Assembly: GCA_014860725.1 (NCBI GenBank)
Contig: JACZJD010000309.1
Span: 1-5,136, forward strand
Direction: 5' to 3'
Origin: Aquamicrobium sp.
GTDB lineage: Bacteria; Pseudomonadota; Alphaproteobacteria; Rhizobiales; Rhizobiaceae
DNA length: 5,136 nucleotides
Below are positions 1 to 5,136 of this stretch, one piece after another (positions within the stretch are counted from its first letter, which is position 1; each line of letters opens with the position of its first letter). The notes under the pieces were generated by a model. It made no database searches, was not told the origin of the DNA, and saw only the letters and a list, made by a program, of their open reading frames with translations. Made by a program: the position numbers and the translations under genes.

Positions 1-806
1 GCCGGCAGCGGCAGGCCGCCATGCGGCGTGTCGAGCTGGCGGGAACCGGCCGGAAGCCGCCCCGCAAACAGGTTGGAGCTGCCGAGGAAGTCGGCGGTGA
101 ACAGCGTATCGGGGCGGAAATAGAGGTCTTCCGGCGCGCCCTGCTGCTCGATCCTGCCCTTGCGCATCAGCACGATGCGGTCGGACATCGCCAGCGCTTC
201 CTCCTGATCGTGGGTGACGTAGATCATCGTCACGCCCAGCTCGGCGTGGAGGCGCTTGATCTCGAGCTGCATGTCCTCGCGCAGCTTCTTGTCGAGCGCG
301 CCGAGCGGCTCGTCCATGAGGATGATCGACGGGCGGTAGACGATGCAGCGCGCGAGCGAGATGCGCTGCTGCTGGCCGCCGGAAAGCTGCTTCGGCTTGC
401 GCTGCGCGACATGCTCGAGCTGGATCAGCTTCAGCACCTCGTGCACGCGCGTCTCGATCTCGGCCCTGGGCACGCGCCGCACCTGAAGCGGGAAGGCGAT
501 GTTCTCGAACACGGTCATGTGCGGCATCAGCGCGTAGTTCTGGAACACCATGCCGAGGCCGCGCCGGTTGGTCGGCAGGTTGGTCGCGTCGTGCCCGTCG
601 ATCTCGATGGTGCCGGCGGTCGCCTGCACCATGCCCGAGATGAGGTTGAGAAGCGTCGACTTGCCCGACCCCGAAGGCCCCAGGAGCGTGACGAACTCGC
701 CGCGCCGGACCGCAAGGTCCACATTGTCCAGCGCCGTGAACGTCCCGTAGATGCGGGTGAGCCCGTTCACGCGGATCATGTCCTGGCTTTCTTCGATGTT
801 CGTCAT
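1..806 (-). CDS. ABC transporter ATP-binding protein, PotA-like (3' end beyond window)
   Basis: Cytoplasmic ATPase subunit that would power import through the two permeases encoded just upstream. From the ATG at 806 I read 268 codons that stay open to the left edge. All ABC motifs are intact: Walker A GPSGSGKST (residues 43-51), Q-loop Gln89 in VFQNYALMPHMTV, signature LSGGQQQR (141-148), Walker B IILMDEP (161-167), D-loop LGALD (168-172) and H-loop His199 in YVTHDQEEA. After about residue 240 (FLGSSNLFAG) the start of a C-terminal TOBE-type domain is visible, as in the PotA/UgpC/FbpC group (usually 340-380 aa), so roughly 80-110 residues are missing. It follows the PotC-type permease after 65 nt. 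The start is uncertain: no good Shine-Dalgarno sequence precedes 806, and a second ATG at 779 (Met10) sits closer to the conserved MIRVNGLTRIYG beginning. The substrate is not determined by this subunit. Confidence 0.93.
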   Translation of the reverse strand, partial: MTNIEESQDMIRVNGLTRIYGTFTALDNVDLAVRRGEFVTLLGPSGSGKSTLLNLISGMVQATAGTIEIDGHDATNLPTNRRGLGMVFQNYALMPHMTVFENIAFPLQVRRVPRAEIETRVHEVLKLIQLEHVAQRKPKQLSGGQQQRISLARCIVYRPSIILMDEPLGALDKKLREDMQLEIKRLHAELGVTMIYVTHDQEEALAMSDRIVLMRKGRIEQQGAPEDLYFRPDTLFTADFLGSSNLFAGRLPAGSRQLDTPHGGLPLP

Positions 807-871
807 GCTTGCGGCAACCGGTTCCGAATTGAGTTGGCCCGTCCGGATGGGAGGATCGGGGCGAATGTCGC

Positions 872-1669
872 TCAGGCGTTCCTGTCCCTGCGCTCCAGCC
901 ACATGAGGCCGAGCGCGAACACGAGCGAGATGACGGTCAGGAGCGTCGAGACGGCCGCGATCACCGGCGAGACCTCCCAGCGCAGCGCGCTGTACATCTT
1001 GACCGGCAGCGTCATCGTCTCGGGCCCGGTGATGAAGTAGGCGACGATCACCTCGTCGAGCGAGATCAGGAAGGCGAACAGCGCGCCCGCCGCGATGCCG
1101 GCGCGCAGCTGCGGCAGCACCACGCGGAAGAAGATGCGCACCTTGCCGGCGCCCATGATGAGCGCGACCTGCTCGTAGGCGGGATCGAGATGGCGCAGCG
1201 CAGCACCCACCGACACCATCATGAAGGGGATGGCGAGCATGGTGTGGGCGAGCACCACCGTTGCGGTGCGGTTGAGGAAGCCGATCGGCGCGAGCTGGAG
1301 ATAGAGGCCGAGCGCGAGCACGATGACCGGCACCAGAAGCGGCCCCATCGCCAGCCCGTTCAGGACCGCGCGCCCCGGCAGGTTGGTGCGCTGCAGCGCA
1401 TAGGCGGCCGGCACGCCGAGGACGGTGGTCAGCACCGTCACCAGCGCCGCGACCTTCAGGCTCTCCATCAGCGAGCCCCACCATGTCGGATCGTTGAAGA
1501 ACTGGCGGTAGAGGTCGAGCGTCCACACGCGCGGCGGGAACTCCAGCTCGCCCGCGCCGCCGAACGAGATCGGGATGACGATGAGCGACGGCACCATCAG
1601 GAAGAGATAGGTGATCCAGGCCGCGAGCGGCACGACCAGGGCGCCGGGCAGCGTGCGCAGGAAGTTCAT
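872..1669 (-). CDS. ABC transporter permease, PotC-like (second permease)
   Basis: Inner-membrane permease of 265 aa, the usual length for PotC-type proteins. Hydrophobic segments are seen near residues 14-34, 72-92, 104-125, 135-157, 191-212 and 235-256, giving six predicted helices. The cytoplasmic EAA loop that docks the ATPase lies at about 166-188: it reads EQVALIMGAG, then IFFRVVLPQL, with the conserved Gly at 175 and the LP pair at 185-186. The family-typical stretch FLISLDEVIVAYFITG follows at 200-215; PotC proteins have a similar S-x-DE/DD-x segment. Its ATG overlaps the stop of the upstream permease in an ATGA arrangement (1666-1669), which implies translational coupling and a 1:1 heterodimer. 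The substrate is unknown; polyamines are the best-known cargo of the class, but opines, amino-acid derivatives and other compounds are carried by relatives. Confidence 0.93.
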   Translation of the reverse strand: MNFLRTLPGALVVPLAAWITYLFLMVPSLIVIPISFGGAGELEFPPRVWTLDLYRQFFNDPTWWGSLMESLKVAALVTVLTTVLGVPAAYALQRTNLPGRAVLNGLAMGPLLVPVIVLALGLYLQLAPIGFLNRTATVVLAHTMLAIPFMMVSVGAALRHLDPAYEQVALIMGAGKVRIFFRVVLPQLRAGIAAGALFAFLISLDEVIVAYFITGPETMTLPVKMYSALRWEVSPVIAAVSTLLTVISLVFALGLMWLERRDRNA

Positions 1670-2517
1670 CGCGCCATCTCCGTCATTCCGCCGGCGCCGC
1701 GGACGCGGCCCAGCATGGCCACCAGCACGCCCGATATGACGAGAAGCACCACCGCGATGGCCGAGGCGAGCGGCCAGTCGAGCGTCTGGCGGGTGTAGAA
1801 GTCGATCAGGTTCGCCATCATCATGTCCTGCCGGCCGCCGAGCAGCGCCGGGGTGATGTACATGCCGATCGACAGGGTGAAGTTGATGAGCACGCCGGCG
1901 AGCACGCCCGGCATGCTGAGCGGCAGCGTGATGCGGCGGAATATGGTGAAGCGCGACGCGCCCATCACCTCGGCGGCGCGCGCCAGATTGGCGTCCTGCG
2001 CCAGCAGGCTGCCGAGGATCGACAGGATCATGAACGGCAGCAGATAGTTGATCATGCCGAGGATGGCGCCGACGCGGTTGAACACCATCGGAATGTGGAT
2101 CGGCTCGCCGAAAACGAAGCTCAGAGCGCGGTTGATGACGCCGTCGTAGCCGAGGATGACCGTCAGGGCGAAGCTCTTGACGAGGATGCTGGTCCAGAAC
2201 GGCAGCATCACCATCACGAGATAGGGCACGCGCCGCGACGACTCCAGCCGCGACAGGTGCAACGCCACCGGATAGCCGGCGAGCAGGCTGACGAGCGTCG
2301 CCGTCAGGCTGATGACGAAGGTCGTCTGCAGCACCTTGAAGAAGAGCGTGCTTGTGGCGAGGTTCTCGTAGGCGCGCGCGGTGAAGCCGTGCTCGTACAC
2401 GCTCTGCCAGATCGTCTGCGCCAGCGGGTAGACGAAGAACGCGGCCAGCAGCAGCGCCATGGGCAATAGCAGTGCGAGCCCGGCCCAGCGGCCGAGATAC
2501 GGCGTCTCGTCGTGCAT
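1666..2517 (-). CDS. ABC transporter permease, PotB-like (first permease)
   Basis: Inner-membrane permease of 283 aa and the first gene of the transporter cluster. Predicted membrane segments lie near residues 10-32, 64-86, 97-122, 148-171, 203-226 and 250-271. LPFWTSILVKSFA (105-117) is a hallmark of the PotB/PotH group, and the EAA loop at about 178-200 reads LARAAEVMGASRFTIF followed by RRITLPL, with Gly186 and the LP pair conserved. The ATG at 2517 opens directly before the first hydrophobic segment; upstream on the minus strand the purine-rich stretches GAAGAAAGAG and GGGAA could serve as a weak ribosome site. The order permease B, permease C, ATPase, with no binding-protein gene in front, means that the periplasmic receptor must lie past the left edge or elsewhere. 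An alternative out-of-frame reading at 2304-2543 is a shadow. Confidence 0.93.
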   Translation of the reverse strand: MHDETPYLGRWAGLALLLPMALLLAAFFVYPLAQTIWQSVYEHGFTARAYENLATSTLFFKVLQTTFVISLTATLVSLLAGYPVALHLSRLESSRRVPYLVMVMLPFWTSILVKSFALTVILGYDGVINRALSFVFGEPIHIPMVFNRVGAILGMINYLLPFMILSILGSLLAQDANLARAAEVMGASRFTIFRRITLPLSMPGVLAGVLINFTLSIGMYITPALLGGRQDMMMANLIDFYTRQTLDWPLASAIAVVLLVISGVLVAMLGRVRGAGGMTEMAR

Positions 2518-2552
2518 GTGTTCCCGCTCTTTCTTCGTGTCACCGGACGCTG

Positions 2553-2564
2553 CGGGGCGCCCCG
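2553..2564. repeat. Perfect 12-bp palindrome CGGGGCGCCCCG
   Basis: Self-complementary GC-only dodecamer located 36 bp upstream of the PotB-like start codon, inside the presumed 5' leader of the transporter mRNA. As RNA it would need a loop and could form only a short hairpin; as DNA it could be a dimeric-protein site. No T-run follows, so it does not look like a terminator. It may be chance in DNA of this GC content. Confidence 0.4.
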
Positions 2565-2607
2565 ACCTTCAACAGAGTTGCATTGATTTGGTCGCGTGAC
2601 AAGCAGG

Positions 2608-2637
2608 ATTCTGAAAATTGAAAAGTTTTGCCGTCAG
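2608..2637 (-). promoter_or_regulatory. Candidate promoter of the transporter cluster, overlapping the shared TTTCAGAAT motif
   Basis: On the minus strand a possible -35 CTGACG (2637-2632, four of six to TTGACA), an 18-nt spacer and a possible -10 CAGAAT (2613-2608, four of six to TATAAT) begin immediately after the regulator's stop codon. The -10 lies inside AATTTTCAGAAT, which matches 11 of 12 bases of a segment upstream of the aldehyde dehydrogenase. The distance to the PotB-like ATG is about 90 nt. The hexamers are weak and there is no experimental support; the placement rests mainly on the shared motif. Confidence 0.3.
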
Positions 2638-2640
2638 GGA

Positions 2641-3240
2641 TCAGATATCGGCATTGACCCAGAACACGACGCATTGCGCCGTGCCGACATTGGAAAAGCT
2701 GTGCGGAAGATTGCTCGGGAAGGAGAAGCAGTCGCCCTCGCGCAGGACGCGCGCCCGCCCCTCGATGACGAGCTCGAGCACGCCGGAGATCACAAGGCCG
2801 ATCTCCTCGCCATTGTGGACGTAGGGCGCGGAGCCCGAGCCGCTGCCCGATTCGATCACGAGATAGAACCCCTTCAGCCGCTTGCTGGCGAGCGGCGAGA
2901 TCAGATCCTTGCGCAGTCCTTCCGAATGCACGAAAGGCTGGCGGCGATCCGCCGGAACCACGTAGGGATCGTTCTTTCCCTCCTCGCCGCTGGGGTCGAT
3001 GAGCCACGCGGCGGAGACGCCCAGCGCCTCGCCGAGGGTGAACAGCGTCCGCACCGTGGGCGAGACCAGGTTCCGCTCGACCTGGGACAGCGTGCCGATC
3101 GAGATCCCCGACGCCGCGGCCAGATCGGCCAGCGTCATCTTGCGCGCCTGGCGCAACTCCCTGATCCGGCCGCCAAGCTGCGGCGCCGTCCCCGCGTCGT
3201 CCATCAACCGTCGCCCCTGTCTTGCTGCAAGCTGGTCCAT
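2641..3240 (-). CDS. XRE-family transcriptional regulator with C-terminal cupin domain (PuuR/SutR-like architecture)
   Basis: DNA-binding regulator of 199 aa. Residues about 22-80 form a Cro/C1-type helix-turn-helix: LGGRIRELRQARKMTLADLA, then SGISIGTLSQVERN with the recognition helix, then SPTVRTLFTLGEALGV. A linker with DPYVVPADRR follows, then a cupin_2 barrel from about 125 to 196 (HNGEEIGLVISGVLELVIEG, REGDCFSFPSNLPHSFSN, FWVN). Regulators of this design, such as PuuR, bind a small ligand in the cupin and usually control neighbouring catabolic genes. Of the usual cupin metal positions I see His142, Glu146 and His180, while the first His is a Tyr (140). The gene lies between the two operons it probably regulates. 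The start is uncertain: ATG 3240 has GGGG close upstream, and ATG 3204 (Met13) is preceded by CAGGGG about 9 nt away; both keep the whole HTH. A longer in-frame opening reaching past 4000 is antisense to the dehydrogenase and not real. Confidence 0.92.
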   Translation of the reverse strand: MDQLAARQGRRLMDDAGTAPQLGGRIRELRQARKMTLADLAAASGISIGTLSQVERNLVSPTVRTLFTLGEALGVSAAWLIDPSGEEGKNDPYVVPADRRQPFVHSEGLRKDLISPLASKRLKGFYLVIESGSGSGSAPYVHNGEEIGLVISGVLELVIEGRARVLREGDCFSFPSNLPHSFSNVGTAQCVVFWVNADI

Positions 3241-3319
3241 GCTGCCCCGTTCGTGACTGATTTGGCACGGCTCGACGGCTGCGCACAACCGGAGTCGCAT
3301 TTTGCAGATTACGCAACTC

Positions 3320-3348
3320 TTGCGCTTTGCACAATTAAATTTCAGAAT
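3320..3348 (+). promoter_or_regulatory. Candidate promoter of the aldehyde dehydrogenase operon
   Basis: TTGCGC (3320-3325), a 17-nt spacer and CAGAAT (3343-3348) form a weak sigma-70-like pair about 67 nt upstream of the dehydrogenase ATG. The -10 is inside the segment shared with the transporter leader and overlaps the inverted repeat at 3339-3356, so a repressor bound there would block it. TTGCAC at 3327 with a later AT-rich -10 is an alternative. The hexamer matches are partial. Confidence 0.3.
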
Positions 3349-3356
3349 TCCAAAAT
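3339..3356. promoter_or_regulatory. Imperfect inverted repeat centred on GAATTC, candidate operator
   Basis: ATTTCAGAATTCCAAAAT reads as ATTT-CA-GAATTC-CA-AAAT: seven of nine base pairs are symmetric about the central GAATTC. It lies in the divergent region, about 58 bp upstream of the dehydrogenase start and about 98 bp upstream of the regulator start. A dimeric XRE-cupin protein would be expected to bind such a site. The left half is repeated upstream of the transporter cluster, but the right half is not. Confidence 0.35.
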
Positions 3357-3403
3357 CACGATTCCAGCCGGCGGCAGGAATCCGAACCGCGCCGGAGAGA
3401 CAG

Positions 3404-3408
3404 AAAGG
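3404..3408 (+). promoter_or_regulatory. Ribosome binding site of the aldehyde dehydrogenase
   Basis: AAAGG lies six nucleotides before the ATG at 3415, with a further purine run GGAGAGA just upstream. It supports 3415 as the start rather than the out-of-frame ATG at 3410 or any upstream in-frame opening. Confidence 0.55.
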
Positions 3409-3414
3409 CATGCC

Positions 3415-4911
3415 ATGACGATCACGAGAGACGCCGCCCACTGGCGGAAGCTGGCGGACGAGGCCAGGCCGGAGGGGCGCGCCTTCATCGACGGCGCCTA
3501 TGTCGACGCGGTCTGCGGCGAGACGTTCGACAGCGTCGATCCGGCGACGGGCGCGGTTCTCGGCAAGGTGGCGTCCGGCGGTGCCGCAGACGTCGACCGC
3601 GCGGTCGCCGCGGCGCGGCGCGCCTTCGAGAGCGGCGTCTGGTCGAGGATGAGCCCGACCGACCGCGGCCGCCGGCTGGTCCGCTTCGCCGAGCTGATGG
3701 AGAGGAACGCCGAGGAGCTCGCCCTTCTCGAGACGCTGGACATGGGCAAGCCCATCGCCGACAGCCTCGCGGTGGACCTGCCGCTGTCCGTCGCCTGCGT
3801 GCGCTGGTACGGCGAGGCGGTCGACAAGCTCTACGACGAGATCGCGCCGACGCCGGGGACGGCGATCTCGCTGATGCGCCGCGCGCCGCTCGGCGTGGTC
3901 GCCGCGGTGGTGCCGTGGAACTTCCCGCTGCTGATGGCGTGCTGGAAGATCGCGCCGATCCTCGCCGCCGGCAATTCCGTGGTGCTGAAGCCGGCCGAGC
4001 AGTCCTCCTACACCGCGATCCGCATTGCCGCGCTCGCCGTCGAGGCCGGCATTCCCGAGGGCGTGCTGAACGTCGTTCCCGGCTATGGCGAGACGGCGGG
4101 CCGCGCGCTCGGCCTGCACATGGACGTGGACTGCATCGCCTTCACCGGCTCGACCGAGGTCGGCAAGCTGTTCATGCAGTATTCCGGCCAGTCGAACCTG
4201 AAGCGCGTCGGCCTCGAATGCGGCGGCAAGTCGCCCAACATCATCTTCGCCGACGCGCCGGACGTGAAGGCCGCGGCGGTCGGCGCGGCATGGGGCATCT
4301 TCTACAACCAGGGCGAGGTCTGCAACGCGGGCTCCCGCGTGCTGGTCGAGGAGGCGGTGCGCGACGAGGTGGTGGAGACCATCGTCGAGACCGGCAGGGC
4401 GATGCGCGTCGGCGACCCGCTCGACCCTGCGACGCAGATCGGCGCCATCGTCGACCGCCGCCAGACCGAGCGCGTCATGGACTACATCGCCATCGGCAGG
4501 AGCGAGGGCGCGCGGCTCGTTTCCGGCGGCGGCCGGCCGCGGGGCGACGGCGCCTGCTTCGTCGAGCCGACCGTCTTCGACAATGTCGGCCCCGAGATGC
4601 GCATCGCCCGCGAGGAGATCTTCGGGCCGGTGCTGGCGGTGCTGTCCTTCCGCGACGAGGCCGAGGCGGTCCGGCTCGCCAACGACACCATCTACGGCCT
4701 TGCGGCCGGCCTGTGGACGCGCGACGTCAACCGCACCTTCCGGGTGTCGGACGCCCTCCATGCCGGCGTGGTCTGGGTCAACTGCTTCGACCACGGCCAC
4801 ATCTCGTCACCGTTCGGCGGCTTCAAGCAGTCGGGCTTCGGCCGCGACAAGTCGCTGCACGCGATCGAGAAATACACGGACATCAAGACGACCTGGATCA
4901 ATCTCGGCTGA
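3415..4911 (+). CDS. NAD(P)-dependent aldehyde dehydrogenase, PuuC-like
   Basis: Cytoplasmic ALDH-superfamily enzyme of 498 aa, a normal full length, oxidising an aldehyde to the carboxylate. Conserved elements in order: PWNF with Asn169 (oxyanion), LKPAE with cofactor-binding Lys192, FTGSTEVG (243-250) in the Rossmann region, general base Glu268 in LECGGKSPN, catalytic Cys303 in GEVCNAGSR, EEIFGPV (400-406), and PFGGFKQSGFGRDKSLHAIEK near the end. From memory, the N-terminal HWRKLADEA...FIDGAYVDA and the C-terminal GRDKSLHAIEKYTDIKT closely resemble E. coli PuuC, the gamma-glutamyl-gamma-aminobutyraldehyde dehydrogenase of putrescine breakdown, which also accepts other aldehydes. The PuuC-like subgroup is well supported; the actual substrate is not. 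No PuuA/PuuB/PuuD partner is in the window. The gene is followed after 12 nt by a DHDPS-family gene and divergent from the XRE-cupin regulator. Codons upstream of 3415 in the same frame are antisense to the regulator and were excluded. Confidence 0.95.
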   Translation: MTITRDAAHWRKLADEARPEGRAFIDGAYVDAVCGETFDSVDPATGAVLGKVASGGAADVDRAVAAARRAFESGVWSRMSPTDRGRRLVRFAELMERNAEELALLETLDMGKPIADSLAVDLPLSVACVRWYGEAVDKLYDEIAPTPGTAISLMRRAPLGVVAAVVPWNFPLLMACWKIAPILAAGNSVVLKPAEQSSYTAIRIAALAVEAGIPEGVLNVVPGYGETAGRALGLHMDVDCIAFTGSTEVGKLFMQYSGQSNLKRVGLECGGKSPNIIFADAPDVKAAAVGAAWGIFYNQGEVCNAGSRVLVEEAVRDEVVETIVETGRAMRVGDPLDPATQIGAIVDRRQTERVMDYIAIGRSEGARLVSGGGRPRGDGACFVEPTVFDNVGPEMRIAREEIFGPVLAVLSFRDEAEAVRLANDTIYGLAAGLWTRDVNRTFRVSDALHAGVVWVNCFDHGHISSPFGGFKQSGFGRDKSLHAIEKYTDIKTTWINLG

Positions 4912-4913
4912 GC

Positions 4914-4920
4914 GGAGGAG
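4914..4920 (+). promoter_or_regulatory. Ribosome binding site of the DHDPS-family gene
   Basis: GGAGGAG begins three bases after the dehydrogenase stop codon and leaves three to five bases before the ATG at 4924. It is the strongest Shine-Dalgarno sequence in the window and fixes the start of the downstream gene. Confidence 0.8.
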
Positions 4921-4923
4921 ACG

Positions 4924-5136
4924 ATGACCACACACCGACCGACCGGTCCTAAGCTCACGGGCCTCGTTCCCGCCTGCCCGACCGCCATCGACGCCGACGG
5001 CAATGCCGACCGCAAGGCGATGCACGCCATCGTGCGCCACATGCTCGACAACGGCGCGAGCGGCGTCGTTCCCCTCGGCGGCACCGGCGAGTTCACCGCG
5101 CTCACGCCGGCGCTGCGCACCGCCACCGTCGAGGCC
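4924..5136 (+). CDS. Dihydrodipicolinate synthase/N-acetylneuraminate lyase family protein (5' part only)
   Basis: The first 71 codons of a class I aldolase-fold enzyme, open to the right edge; the family is about 300 aa, so some three quarters are missing, including the Schiff-base lysine. Visible features are the opening strand LTGLVPACPTAIDADGNADR (11-30), a helix ending HMLDNGASGVVP, and the substrate-carboxylate loop GGTGEF (52-57). In E. coli DapA the loop reads GTTGE and its first Thr (Thr44) belongs to the proton relay; here that position is Gly, as in 5-dehydro-4-deoxyglucarate dehydratase-type members. This argues against a biosynthetic DapA and for a catabolic aldolase or dehydratase on a 2-oxo acid. 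It is in an operon with the dehydrogenase 12 nt upstream, so the two probably act in one pathway. The exact reaction cannot be given from this fragment. Confidence 0.88.
   Translation, partial: MTTHRPTGPKLTGLVPACPTAIDADGNADRKAMHAIVRHMLDNGASGVVPLGGTGEFTALTPALRTATVEA

Larger units (their letters stand above)
2518..2640 (-). promoter_or_regulatory. Gap between regulator and transporter genes; leader of the transporter cluster
   Basis: A 123-bp non-coding stretch between two minus-strand genes. The half next to the regulator (about 2601-2630) is AT-rich; the half next to the permease is GC-rich and carries a perfect 12-bp palindrome. I see no GC-rich hairpin followed by a T-run, so there is no obvious intrinsic terminator after the regulator. 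Read-through from the regulator into the transporter genes is therefore possible alongside a promoter of their own. Confidence 0.5.
3241..3414. promoter_or_regulatory. Divergent intergenic region between regulator and aldehyde dehydrogenase
   Basis: A 174-bp non-coding region between divergently transcribed genes, so it should hold promoters in both directions. It is much richer in A/T than its flanks, mainly at 3297-3358. Besides the inverted repeat at 3339-3356 it contains two TTTGCA copies 25 bp apart (3301-3306 and 3326-3331) and a GCAA-CTC-TTGC inverted pair at 3313-3323. For the regulator, a weak minus-strand candidate is TTGTGC, 17 nt, TAATCT. These are visual calls and none is strong by itself. 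Confidence 0.6.

Noticed and set aside
21..1040. A 339-codon plus-strand open frame across the ATPase region
   Set aside because: Its product is rich in Arg, His, Asp, Val and Leu in the pattern typical of antisense reading of GC-rich genes and shows no domain; the opposite strand encodes a complete set of ABC ATPase motifs.
1190..1798. Plus-strand open frame of 202 codons, and a similar one at 2095-2469
   Set aside because: Both are antisense to clear membrane permeases and translate to charged low-complexity sequence without hydrophobic or domain structure.
2545..2570. Palindrome region as an intrinsic terminator of the regulator gene
   Set aside because: No T-run follows in either direction and the stem leaves no room for a loop.
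2574..3320. Shared 8-mer GCAACTCT in both intergenic regions (minus 2581-2574, plus 3313-3320)
   Set aside because: An 8-base match is expected by chance between two gaps of this size, and its order relative to the TTTCAGAAT motif differs between the two places.
3301..3331. TTTGCA direct repeat 25 bp apart as a tandem operator
   Set aside because: The repeats are too short and the flanks differ; noted under the intergenic region but not called as a site.
2540..3334. A 264-codon minus-strand frame over the regulator
   Set aside because: Out of frame with the HTH-cupin protein and without recognisable domains.
3915..4952. A 345-codon plus-strand frame inside the dehydrogenase
   Set aside because: Frame-shifted shadow with very high Arg/Gly content; the overlapping frame has every ALDH active-site motif.
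4924..5136. Naming the partial gene dapA
   Set aside because: The GTTGE loop of DapA is GGTGE here, the context is catabolic, and only 71 residues are visible.

Overview
The window looks like a piece of a high-GC alphaproteobacterial chromosome or megaplasmid, most like Rhizobiales. That placement rests on the strong G/C third-position bias, the dense gene packing and the protein families seen, not on a database search. It reads as an ordinary catabolic and uptake locus for a small metabolite, possibly an amine or amino-acid-derived compound. I see no tRNA, rRNA, CRISPR array, insertion sequence or phage gene.

Layout. The left half (1-2517) is on the minus strand and encodes an ABC importer of the polyamine/opine/iron (PotABC-like) class. 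In transcription order it holds a PotB-type permease (2517-1666), a PotC-type permease (1669-872, overlapping its neighbour by 4 nt) and a PotA-type ATPase (806 down to the left edge, 3' end missing). No substrate-binding protein gene lies in the window. A 123-bp gap (2518-2640) separates this cluster from an upstream minus-strand XRE-cupin regulator (3240-2641). A 174-bp AT-rich divergent region (3241-3414) separates the regulator from a plus-strand operon. That operon starts with a PuuC-like aldehyde dehydrogenase (3415-4911) and continues after 12 nt with a dihydrodipicolinate synthase/N-acetylneuraminate lyase (DHDPS/NAL) family gene (4924 to the right edge, partial).

How it may work together. 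The importer would bring in a substrate, the DHDPS-family enzyme and the aldehyde dehydrogenase would process it or its breakdown products, and the XRE-cupin protein (related in architecture to PuuR of putrescine utilisation) would sense a ligand and control both operons. One sequence observation supports the last point. A near-identical 12-mer, AAWTTTCAGAAT (W = A or T), occurs once upstream of the transporter operon and once upstream of the dehydrogenase operon, in the same orientation relative to each downstream gene. In both places it could overlap a -10 promoter element. The substrate cannot be read from the sequence; polyamine/amine and sugar-acid or hydroxyproline-type routes are all compatible.

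Two very long open frames (2596-4911 plus and 2641-4800 minus) run through both the regulator and the dehydrogenase. Only the second part of each is a real gene.
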